Source: Sphingomonadales bacterium (GTDB lineage Bacteria > Pseudomonadota > Alphaproteobacteria > Sphingomonadales > Sphingomonadaceae). From it: DNA of 6,942 nt. Numbering within the stretch: the first letter of the stretch is position 1; each line of letters opens with the position of its first letter. The notes under the pieces are model-generated. The model saw only the letters and a program-made list of their open reading frames with translations, was not told where the DNA came from and ran no database searches. Made by a program: the position numbers and the translations under genes. Positions 1 through 5,708 of the stretch are shown one piece after another. The stretch covers positions 1 to 6,942 of the forward strand of contig JAAFIT010000130.1 of assembly GCA_013298745.1 (NCBI GenBank). The letters are read 5' to 3'.

Positions 1-295
1 CTTTTTTTTTTTTTTGGTCGGGCAAAATTCCAGTATAGGTCACCGGCCAGGTCTTGGCGTTGTCGGTCACCACAAAGGTCACCGTCTGGCCGTTCCTCAC
101 CAGCGAACCCGCCTCGACCATGCCGCCAAGCCGGATGGCGTTGGTCGGCGTCGGGATGCCGGCAAGGTCCGACGGCGCATAGAAATAGGTCGCCTTGTCA
201 CCCAATGTCGAAAACGCCAGCGCCCCGGCACCGCCGAGCGCCACCATAGCACCGACCACCAGCCACAGCCGCTGGGTCTTGGCCTTCACCTTCAC
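1..295 (-). CDS. ccmE: Cytochrome c-type biogenesis protein CcmE, heme chaperone (3' end missing)
   Basis: CcmE is the periplasmic, membrane-anchored heme chaperone of cytochrome c maturation system I. It takes heme from CcmC and passes it to the CcmF/H ligase. About 98 codons are visible. They show a short basic N-terminus (KVKAKTQR), one membrane anchor at about residues 10-32, then the family's beta-barrel start: ATYFYAPSDL, IRLGGMVEAGSL, and VTYTGILPD at about 85-93. The heme-binding histidine lies further on, outside the window. No ATG is available. I chose the GTG at 295, which overlaps the ccmD stop as GTGA; a second GTG at 289 is equally possible. The overlap implies translational coupling to ccmD. 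After GILPD the frame degenerates into QKKKK, encoded by the edge homopolymer, so the last five codons are probably not real. The identification is firm even though the gene is partial. Confidence 0.93.
   Translation of the reverse strand, partial: MKVKAKTQRLWLVVGAMVALGGAGALAFSTLGDKATYFYAPSDLAGIPTPTNAIRLGGMVEAGSLVRNGQTVTFVVTDNAKTWPVTYTGILPDQKKKK
2..15. other. T homopolymer at the window edge, probable assembly or sequencing artefact
   Basis: Fourteen consecutive T on the plus strand begin one base from the edge of the window. In the ccmE reading frame they become a glutamine and four lysines straight after the conserved GILPD, where CcmE proteins normally continue with a segment like LFREGQG. 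A run of AAA codons is also out of keeping with the GC-rich codon use around it. The sequence seen is certain; that it is an artefact of a contig end rather than a real mutation is inference. Confidence 0.75.
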
Positions 296-447
296 CGCTT
301 TTTCATCCCTTCAGCGCGCTTTTCGGCGCGGCGCATGGTTGTGAACGCCCAGCCCAACAGCGCCGCCATGCCGCCGATGGTCAGGATATAGGCCGGCCAG
401 ATATAGGAGGCCCAGAGATCGGCCTGGTGGACGACGCCGTTGATCAT
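292..447 (-). CDS. ccmD: Heme exporter protein CcmD
   Basis: This 51-residue protein begins MINGVVHQADLW and has one hydrophobic segment (about residues 14-36, with WPAYILTIGGMAALLGWAF). It ends in a strongly basic tail (MRRAEKRAEGMKKR). Size, single membrane helix and positive cytoplasmic tail are typical of CcmD, which helps release heme-loaded CcmE from the CcmABC complex in the inner membrane. I chose the ATG at 447, ten bases past the ccmC stop, because a GAGGA ribosome site sits seven bases before it. An in-frame ATG at 477 would overlap ccmC and add ten residues unlike the family. The stop codon overlaps the GTG start of ccmE. Sequence conservation in CcmD is low, so its place between ccmC and ccmE is a large part of the evidence. 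Confidence 0.9.
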   Translation of the reverse strand: MINGVVHQADLWASYIWPAYILTIGGMAALLGWAFTTMRRAEKRAEGMKKR

Positions 448-457
448 GCCACAATCC

Positions 458-1186
458 TCACGCCAAAGCCTCCGCAAGTCGCCGCGACCGCGCCTCGACG
501 CGCTGTTCCGCCAGCATGGCGCGCATCCGCATCAATACGATCGCCGCGAACAAGAAGCTGAAACCCGCCACCGACAGTAGCAGCGGCCGCAACATTTCGG
601 GCGCCATCGCCGATTTGGCCGACAGCACGCTGATGCTTGAACCCTGATGCAGCGTGTTCCACCATTCGACCGAATATTTGATCACCGGCAGGTTGATCGC
701 GCCGACCAGCGCCAGAATTGCCGCGCCCTTGCGCTCGCCGCCCTGCTCGCTTTCGGCCGCCGACAGCGCCAGATAGCCGAGATAGAGGAACAGCAGCACC
801 AGCATCGAGGTGAGGCGGGCATCCCATACCCAATACGTGCCCCAGGTCGGCTTGCCCCAGAGTGAACCGGACATCAGACAGATAGCGGCAAAGGCGGCCC
901 CCGCCGGCGCAATGGCGCGCGCCGCGATGGTAGCAAGCGGGTGGCGCCAGATCAGCGCGGTGGCGGACGCGATGGCGAGCGCCAGATAACCACCCGAGGC
1001 GAGCCACGCCGCTGGCACATGGACGTACATGATCCGAACGCTCTCACCCTGCTGGTAATCGGGCGGCGAGGCGAACAGGCCGATGTAAAGCCCGGCGGTG
1101 GTGAGCACGAGCCCCAGCACCAGCGCCAGCGGAGTCGCCCAGCGCGCGATGCGCAGGAACCGCGCAGGATTGGCAAAACGATGCAT
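458..1186 (-). CDS. ccmC: Heme exporter/heme-handling protein CcmC
   Basis: CcmC is the inner-membrane protein that presents heme to CcmE in cytochrome c maturation system I. The 242-residue product matches the usual length of about 240-245 and has about six hydrophobic segments. The tryptophan-rich (WWD) heme motif is present at residues 115-124 as WGTYWVWDAR. The two conserved periplasmic heme-ligand histidines are His56 (in YVHVPAAW) and His180 (in WWNTLHQG). The frame is open further upstream to 1261, but I start at the ATG at 1186 because MHRFANPARFLR is a typical CcmC beginning, while the upstream codons overlap hemN and look unrelated. No strong ribosome site precedes it. The gene starts 46 bases after the hemN stop and is followed by ccmD after ten bases, so hemN-ccmC-ccmD-ccmE is probably one transcription unit. 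Confidence 0.95.
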   Translation of the reverse strand: MHRFANPARFLRIARWATPLALVLGLVLTTAGLYIGLFASPPDYQQGESVRIMYVHVPAAWLASGGYLALAIASATALIWRHPLATIAARAIAPAGAAFAAICLMSGSLWGKPTWGTYWVWDARLTSMLVLLFLYLGYLALSAAESEQGGERKGAAILALVGAINLPVIKYSVEWWNTLHQGSSISVLSAKSAMAPEMLRPLLLSVAGFSFLFAAIVLMRMRAMLAEQRVEARSRRLAEALA

Positions 1187-1232
1187 GGCGGCGCTTTTAG
1201 CACAGGCGGGGCAGGGGCAAACCCCCCCTCGT

Positions 1233-2552
1233 TCAGACCGCGCGACTATGGCGCGCCCCATCGAAATGCGCGTCGAACGCCGCGGCGATCAACCGCGCAT
1301 AGGGCCAGCCTTCGGGGCGCAGCCGCACCGCGCCGGCATCGAGGCTGATCAGCCCGTCATCGGCATAAGGCTGCAAAGCCGCCAGCGCCGGTGGATAATC
1401 ATCCCCCACATCGACTTCGCCATCGCACAACAGGCGTTCGATCACCTCGGCACGTGCGCGGTCATCCTCCGTGAGGGCCACGCCGCGGTCCCCGGCCAAT
1501 TGTCCGGCCAGCACGGTGTCGCGCCAGCCGGCGACATGCTTGTCATTCTGGACGATCAGATCGTCGAACTGGCTGATTGCGGTGGTGCCCAGCCCGATCG
1601 TCGCCTCGCCGGGATCGGTGGTATAGCCCTGGAAATTGCGGCGCAGCGAGCCATTTGCAGCGGCAATCGCCATCGCATCATCGGGCCTGGCGAAGTGATC
1701 GAAACCGATCGCGGTATAGCTGGCTGCGGTGAACAGCCGGTGCGCCAGCGCAGCTTGGGCAAAACGCAATTCGGCATCGGGAAGTTCGGCATCAACAATC
1801 ATCTTCTGCCGCGCGATCATGGCCGGCATATGGGCATAGCCGAACACCGCGACACGATCGGGCTGCAGCGTCAGCGCCTGTGCGATGGTCTCGGCCAGGT
1901 CGGTCTCGGTCTGGGTCGGCAGGCCGTACATCAGGTCGAAGTTGATGCCTTCGATGCCATGGTCGCGCGCCGATTTGACCGCATCGGCGATCATTTCGAA
2001 CGGCTGGATGCGGTTGATCCGCGCCTGGACGTGCGGCGCCAGCGTCTGCACGCCAAGGCTGATGCGATTGACCCCCGCCGCCGCCAGCGCCGGGATGTAA
2101 TCGGCATCGAGCGCGCGCGGATCGAGCTCGATTCCCACCTCGGCATCGTCCGCCACATCGAAGTTTTCACGCAAATTGGCGATGATCCTCGCCAGAACCG
2201 ACGCGGAAAGGCTGTTGGGGCTGCCGCCACCGAACTGGATTCCGGTCACACAGCCCTTTATTCGCGCCGCAACCGTGGCGATTTCGGCCTCCAACGCGGT
2301 CACATAGGCCGACAAACGCACATCCCGCGCCGCATCTCCACGCACCGCACCGGTGTTACAGCCGCAATACCAGCAGATTTGCCGGCAATATGGGATGTGC
2401 AAATACAGCGAAACCGGCGTTCCTGGCGCGATCCGCGCAATGGCAGCGGCCTGTTCGGCAGCACCAACGCCCCCGGAGAACTGCGCCGCGGTGGGGTAAC
2501 TCGTGTAGCGCGGGGCAGGAAGCGCGGCGAGATCGGGGCGATAATGGATCAT
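1233..2552 (-). CDS. hemN: Oxygen-independent coproporphyrinogen III oxidase (radical SAM)
   Basis: HemN converts coproporphyrinogen III to protoporphyrinogen IX in heme synthesis without oxygen, using S-adenosylmethionine and a [4Fe-4S] cluster in the cytoplasm. The 439-residue protein (E. coli 457) carries PRYTSYPTA at 14-22. The cluster motif Cx3CxxCxC is at Cys56, Cys60, Cys63 and Cys65 (HIPYCRQICWYCGC). Also present are IELDPR at 141-146, GVNRISLGVQ at 160-169, INFDLMYGLP at 203-212, DHFARPDD at 285-292 and RNFQGYTT at 305-312. The last motif and the fourth cysteine separate true HemN from HemW-like proteins. The glycine-rich SAM motif reads FGGGSPN instead of the classical WGGGTPT. The start is well fixed: an in-frame TAG lies three codons upstream and no other start codon intervenes. 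There is no Shine-Dalgarno sequence. The upstream FNR-type box points to low-oxygen induction. ccmC follows on the same strand. Confidence 0.96.
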   Translation of the reverse strand: MIHYRPDLAALPAPRYTSYPTAAQFSGGVGAAEQAAAIARIAPGTPVSLYLHIPYCRQICWYCGCNTGAVRGDAARDVRLSAYVTALEAEIATVAARIKGCVTGIQFGGGSPNSLSASVLARIIANLRENFDVADDAEVGIELDPRALDADYIPALAAAGVNRISLGVQTLAPHVQARINRIQPFEMIADAVKSARDHGIEGINFDLMYGLPTQTETDLAETIAQALTLQPDRVAVFGYAHMPAMIARQKMIVDAELPDAELRFAQAALAHRLFTAASYTAIGFDHFARPDDAMAIAAANGSLRRNFQGYTTDPGEATIGLGTTAISQFDDLIVQNDKHVAGWRDTVLAGQLAGDRGVALTEDDRARAEVIERLLCDGEVDVGDDYPPALAALQPYADDGLISLDAGAVRLRPEGWPYARLIAAAFDAHFDGARHSRAV

Positions 2553-2558
2553 GGCGCC

Positions 2559-2564
2559 ACGCTA
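2559..2564 (-). promoter_or_regulatory. Possible -10 element of the hemN promoter
   Basis: TAGCGT matches the three most conserved positions (T1, A2, T6) of TATAAT. With an FNR-type site centred at -41.5 (class II activation), the -10 hexamer would fall exactly here, and transcription would begin at about 2552, the A of the hemN ATG. A -35 box is not expected at such promoters because the activator replaces it. The hexamer alone is weak; its spacing to the FNR box is the main support. Confidence 0.4.
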
Positions 2565-2586
2565 GCGGGCGCGCGGGCGGCGTTCC

Positions 2587-2600
2587 TTGATCTGAATCAA
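2587..2600 (-). promoter_or_regulatory. FNR/FixK-type (Crp-Fnr family) binding site upstream of hemN
   Basis: The sequence TTGATCTGAATCAA is a perfect palindrome (TTGAT-N4-ATCAA), the classical recognition site of FNR, FixK and related Crp-Fnr regulators. Its centre is 41.5 bases before the first base of hemN. hemN is a well-known target of such regulators because its product works when oxygen is low. No gene starts on the other side, so hemN (and ccmCDE behind it) is the likely target. The site is directly visible; regulation is inferred from family knowledge. Confidence 0.85.
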
Positions 2601-2611
2601 GCTGAAGAGGG

Positions 2612-2649
2612 CCTCCGGCGGCTGGGGCCGATGGCCCCAGACCCCGATT
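2612..2649 (+). repeat. Structured REP-like repeat, copy A
   Basis: The unit consists of the head CCTCCGGCGG, an 8-bp stem CTGGGGCC/GGCCCCAG closed by a GAT loop, and the tail ACCCCGATT. It is inverted relative to copy B at 2691-2728: the 41-base arms 2608-2648 and 2692-2732 match at 38 positions, around a 43-base spacer. A third, diverged copy lies at 5709-5745. The tail-to-tail pair resembles the inverted REP pairs (BIMEs) of other bacteria. It lies between the yaiI-family stop and the hemN FNR box, where it could end or insulate transcription. It lacks a T-run, so it is not a textbook intrinsic terminator. Confidence 0.8.
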
Positions 2650-2690
2650 CTCGGCCACTTGCAGCGGGATTCGGCGTCGGTTTCGGTGAT

Positions 2691-2728
2691 GATTGGGGTC
2701 TGGGGCCAATGGCCCCAGCCGCCGGAGG
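2691..2728 (-). repeat. Structured REP-like repeat, copy B
   Basis: Read on the minus strand this copy gives the head CCTCCGGCGG, stem CTGGGGCC/GGCCCCAG around an ATT loop, and tail ACCCCAAT. It differs from copy A only in two loop bases and one tail base. The matching arm extends into the stop codon of the yaiI-family gene (2731-2733), so the yaiI transcript would form this hairpin at its very end. If transcription continued, copy A could pair with copy B in a 41-base stem. Confidence 0.8.
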
Positions 2729-2730
2729 CC

Positions 2731-3180
2731 CTACGAACGCCGCAACTGCACCAGCGCGGCGTCGATTGCCTGCAGGAATCGCGCCCGATCGGCCTTGGAA
2801 AACGCCCCCTGGCCGCCCGGAATCACGTCCCCACCGGCGCGCAGATCGGCCATGATGGCGCGTGTCGCGATGGCGGCGCCGATCGAATTGGCGGTGAAGG
2901 GCCGGCCGTTGTGCGCGAGGACGGTCGCGCCGGCCTTCAACGCGCGGTCGGCGAGCAGGATGTCGCCGGTAATGACAAGGGTTTTGGGGCCGGCGGCGTT
3001 GGCAATCCAGTCGTCGGCGGCATCGAAACCGTCGCTGACGACCGCTTGGGTGATCAACGGATGCCCCGGCAACCGCATGCCGCTGTTCGAAACGACAACT
3101 GTCGGCACGCCATGGCGCACGGCGACACGATAGATTTCGTCCTTTACCGGGCAGGCATCGGCATCGACGAGGATCTGCAT
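2731..3180 (-). CDS. UPF0178 (DUF188) family protein, YaiI/YqxD-like
   Basis: The 149-residue protein matches the family's usual length of about 150. The N-terminal signature VDADACPVK is at residues 5-13. Further on are a VITGDILLADRAL segment at about 69-81, HNGRPFTANSIG at about 90-101, and a C-terminal stretch with GGDVIPGGQGAFSKADRARF corresponding to the family's GG-P-S--DR-F pattern. The fold is PIN-domain-like with clustered acidic residues (Asp6, Asp8), but I know of no established substrate, so the biochemical role is open. The ATG at 3180 has AAGGA about eight bases before it. The gene starts ten bases after the stop of the flavoprotein gene, so the two are probably co-transcribed. 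Its stop codon overlaps the arm of repeat copy B. The family assignment is strong; the function is unknown. Confidence 0.92.
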   Translation of the reverse strand: MQILVDADACPVKDEIYRVAVRHGVPTVVVSNSGMRLPGHPLITQAVVSDGFDAADDWIANAAGPKTLVITGDILLADRALKAGATVLAHNGRPFTANSIGAAIATRAIMADLRAGGDVIPGGQGAFSKADRARFLQAIDAALVQLRRS

Positions 3181-3190
3181 GGCCTGTCCT

Positions 3191-5071
3191 TCAGATCAAC
3201 CCGCGGCTGATCAGGCATTCCTGCACGGCGCGCTCGCCCATGTCGATGGCGGTGTTGGTGAAGGCGGACGCGGCGGCATCTGCATTGGCGATGGCAATGC
3301 GGCCAAAGCTCTGGCGGCCAAGGATGTGCGGGCGCTGTTCGTCGGGCACATCGGGGTCGTCGAGGGTATCATAGGTATAGGAATAGCCGTGTGGCCAGCG
3401 GTTGACGGTGATGCCGGCGATGTCGCGCGCTGCTTCGAACCCGGCACCGCCGAGCATGCGCTGCAACTGCGAGCGGATTTCGCGCTCGATCGTTGCGTAA
3501 TCGGTGGCGAGCATCGCGGCGCGCCCGATGCGGTTCTGCTCCTTGCGCGGCAGGCCGGGCTGGTTGGGGTTGCGCACCATGTGGAGGACAACCGCTTCAT
3601 CGGGGGTGGCGGCGCTGGCATAGCCACCGATCGCCATCGGCGTGTCGAGCGCTGTCGTGGTGTGATAGCCATTGGGGGCGTGGATCGACTTGATGCCGAG
3701 CGTTGCCCAGGGCCGCCAGTTGCGCACCAGCACATTGGTGTATTGCATCGGCACCTTCGACGCATAATGCAGCGCCGCCTTTTGCGCCTCTGGCAACGCG
3801 GGGACGATGAACGGAATGATGTTGTTGAAGCAGGCGAGGATGACATTCGCCGCCGTCACGGAGACGCGCTTGCCGCCCTGCACATAGACGATCCGTACCG
3901 CCTTTTCGGTGGTGCGGGTCCGTTTGCCGATGTGATCGGCGCGGATCACCGTGCTGTTGAGGCGGATGCGCACCGAATTTGCGGGATTGTCGAGCGCAGC
4001 ATAATTGGCGCGCGCGAGCACGATGCTTTCCTGATCGAGCGGGTTGCTGCCGGGCGCAAACACGCCGGGGACAAGCCGGCTGACGAGCAGGCGCGCCACC
4101 GAGGCATTGCCATCGGGCCAGTGAAAATGCTGCGCTTCGGCGGTGATCTGGCCGGGGATGTCCATACCGGCAAAGCCTGGGCGACGCGCCATCGCCGCTT
4201 CCCATGCCGGCAGCGTATCGACGCGCTTGTTGTTGCGATACCCCTGGCCGGCGAAATAAGGCAGGCTTTCGGGCCGTAGCCCGGCGTGTTTGAGCAGGAA
4301 CTCCTGATAGCTGATACGGCGCAGCATTTCCGCCTTGGCGTCGGGCGCCATGCCGGGGAGGTGATCGACCTTTTCGGTAAACAGCCGTGTCAGGTCGGCG
4401 CGCACCGGCGCTGACAGCGGCGCCTGTGCAAAGAATTCTGGCCAGGGCTTCTTGCCAGTGCCGGTGACCAGCCGGTCGGCGAGAAAATGCTGCTTGTCGA
4501 AGAAGGTCGCGGCGCCAAGTCCTTCATAAGCCTTTGTTTCGAAACGATGATAGCTGGTCAGATCGACGCCGAGATCGGCGAGCATCCGCTTCGATGTGAA
4601 GCTGTAGGGGAAGGGCGATTCGATGCTCATCGTGCCGCCATAGGCAAGGATGGTGCGGCCGTTATGCTGGAACTCGTTGCGCTTGGCATGGCCGCCGAAA
4701 TCGTCGTGATTGTCGAGAATCAGGATCTTGCGGTCGGCGCCGAGCGCCTGTTGGTAGAAAAAGGCCGCTGAAAGCCCGGAAATGCCGCCGCCGACGATGA
4801 CGAGATCATAATGCTCGCCACTGTCATCGGCGGTGATGGCGCCGGAAAAATCGCCATCACGCGCCTGGTGCGCAGCTTCGAACGAGCCGGGATATTGGCC
4901 GCGCAGTCCGGTCAGCGCTGGCGGATAGGGGACGGGGGCAGCCTGCCCACGCGCCGCGCCGCTACCGCCGAGCAGGGCGCCGGCGCTCGCTGCCACCGCT
5001 ATGCCGCCGATAAAATCCCGCCGCGCGATCGGCCGGTTCAGCCCCAGTTCCCGGTCAGACGCGTCCGTCAT
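3191..5071 (-). CDS. Tat-exported FAD-dependent oxidoreductase, spermidine dehydrogenase-like
   Basis: This 626-residue protein begins with a twin-arginine signal: ARRDFIGG at residues 16-23, a hydrophobic stretch to about 40, and a likely cleavage site near RGQA (41-44). It is thus expected to be exported folded, with its cofactor. The FAD-binding Rossmann motif is DLVIVGGGISGLSAA at 89-103, followed by ILILDNHDDFGGHAKRNEF at 116-134. The C-terminal FAD-contact segment is GRIAIANADAAASAF at 590-604. Length, Tat signal and these motifs fit the SpdH group, which oxidises spermidine at the secondary amine; the true substrate here is unproven. I start at the ATG at 5071, which has an AGGGG ribosome site five bases before it. 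The longer open frame (to 5224) would push the signal peptide inward and overlap the divergent gene. The UPF0178-family gene follows after ten bases. Confidence 0.88.
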   Translation of the reverse strand: MTDASDRELGLNRPIARRDFIGGIAVAASAGALLGGSGAARGQAAPVPYPPALTGLRGQYPGSFEAAHQARDGDFSGAITADDSGEHYDLVIVGGGISGLSAAFFYQQALGADRKILILDNHDDFGGHAKRNEFQHNGRTILAYGGTMSIESPFPYSFTSKRMLADLGVDLTSYHRFETKAYEGLGAATFFDKQHFLADRLVTGTGKKPWPEFFAQAPLSAPVRADLTRLFTEKVDHLPGMAPDAKAEMLRRISYQEFLLKHAGLRPESLPYFAGQGYRNNKRVDTLPAWEAAMARRPGFAGMDIPGQITAEAQHFHWPDGNASVARLLVSRLVPGVFAPGSNPLDQESIVLARANYAALDNPANSVRIRLNSTVIRADHIGKRTRTTEKAVRIVYVQGGKRVSVTAANVILACFNNIIPFIVPALPEAQKAALHYASKVPMQYTNVLVRNWRPWATLGIKSIHAPNGYHTTTALDTPMAIGGYASAATPDEAVVLHMVRNPNQPGLPRKEQNRIGRAAMLATDYATIEREIRSQLQRMLGGAGFEAARDIAGITVNRWPHGYSYTYDTLDDPDVPDEQRPHILGRQSFGRIAIANADAAASAFTNTAIDMGERAVQECLISRGLI

Positions 5072-5099
5072 GGCAACCCCTTCGGCTCTTCCCAACCGC

Positions 5100-5124
5100 A
5101 ACGATTTCGTGACATCGTCATTCC
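5100..5124 (-). promoter_or_regulatory. Candidate EcfG-type (general stress response) promoter of the flavoprotein operon
   Basis: On the minus strand GGAAT (5124-5120) and CGTT (5103-5100) are separated by 16 bases. The known EcfG/sigma-T consensus of alphaproteobacteria is GGAAC-N16/17-CGTT, so the -10 part is exact and the -35 part matches 4 of 5. Transcription would start around 5090-5093, giving a leader of about 20 bases that contains the ribosome site. The spacer holds most of a small palindrome, TGAC-ATC-GTCA (5110-5120), which might be an operator. The -35 mismatch keeps this tentative. Confidence 0.4.
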
Positions 5125-5172
5125 AGACCTGCGCCTGCTTCGCAATGCGCAAACCACCGGGGGAGATTGCTG

Positions 5173-5694
5173 ATGTCACGCCGCCTGTACGGAGCCATGG
5201 TCGCGGCGCTACTGCTTTCGGCATCGGGTGCCAGTGCCCAGGCTGCCGACACCTGCAAGACCGACGCGCGTTTTCGCGAGCAGGATTTCACTGTCGGCAA
5301 CTGGGATGTGTTCGCCGGTGCCGACAAGACCGCCGAAGTGTCGATGACGCTGATCCTCAACGATTGCGTCATCGAGGAGCGCTGGAAGGTCACCAATGGC
5401 CGCCCGACGGGCAATGGCACCGGGTTGTTCAACTATTCGCCACTGCTGAAGACCTGGGTCTATCACTGGGCGACCGACACGGGCAGCACCACCACGTTCC
5501 GGGGATCGCTGATCAAGCCCGGCGAGATGCGCTATATCACCGAGCGGCCGATGCCGAACGGCAGCACCCGGCTCCGGCACTGGACGCTGGCGGCGCAGCC
5601 CGATGGCACGATTCGCGAACTCGCGGTCGGCACCGAGGATGGCGGCAAGACCTGGACGACCGAATATGATCTGAAATGGGTCCGCCAGCGGTAG
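5173..5694 (+). CDS. Secreted protein of unknown function, possibly DUF1579/lipocalin-like
   Basis: The 173-residue product opens with a Sec-type signal peptide: basic MSRRLYG, a hydrophobic AMVAALLLSASGA core, and likely cleavage near ASAQA (residues 20-24). The mature part is about 150 residues, rich in alternating polar and hydrophobic strands, with two cysteines (Cys28, Cys65) that could form a disulfide in the periplasm. Recognisable stretches are FTVGNWDVFAG (39-49), CVIEERW (65-71), TWVYHWATDTG (94-104), and EDGGKTWTTEYDLKW near the end. This pattern resembles DUF1579-like beta-barrel proteins, but I cannot confirm the family or name a function. I chose the ATG at 5173, with GGGGGAG ending seven bases upstream; a TTG at 5167 is unlikely. 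It is divergent from the flavoprotein gene, sharing a 101-base gap, and convergent with the helicase gene. Confidence 0.85.
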   Translation: MSRRLYGAMVAALLLSASGASAQAADTCKTDARFREQDFTVGNWDVFAGADKTAEVSMTLILNDCVIEERWKVTNGRPTGNGTGLFNYSPLLKTWVYHWATDTGSTTTFRGSLIKPGEMRYITERPMPNGSTRLRHWTLAAQPDGTIRELAVGTEDGGKTWTTEYDLKWVRQR

Positions 5695-5708
5695 GGCGCA
5701 CGCGGGTC

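Noticed and set aside
1233..2552. HemW (heme chaperone, HemN-like) as the identity of this gene
   Set aside because: The fourth cysteine after the radical SAM motif, the PRYTSYPTA N-terminus and the RNFQGYTT segment are HemN features that HemW lacks.
1..2552. A novel defence or mobile system in the window
   Set aside because: Every sizeable gene is a housekeeping or metabolic type or an isolated secreted protein; no nuclease, toxin-antitoxin, reverse transcriptase, integrase or phage module is present.
2608..2732. A classical intrinsic terminator downstream of the yaiI-family gene
   Set aside because: The hairpins are strong, but no T-run follows on the transcribed side, and the same unit recurs elsewhere with conserved head and tail, so a repeat element is the better description.
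2608..2732. Terminal inverted repeats of an insertion sequence or MITE
   Set aside because: Only a 43-base spacer lies between the arms, no target-site duplication is evident (the flanks differ), and a single-unit copy occurs at 5709-5745, which fits REP-like units better than transposon ends.
1098..2855. A 585-codon open frame on the plus strand opposite hemN
   Set aside because: It lies antisense to a well-supported hemN, is rich in Arg, Asp, Gly and His in a way typical of reverse-strand frames of GC-rich genes, and shows no recognisable domain or ribosome site.
3179..4279. A 366-codon open frame on the plus strand opposite the flavoprotein gene
   Set aside because: It is a reverse-strand shadow of a gene with clear FAD and Tat motifs; its composition is repetitive and no family is recognisable.
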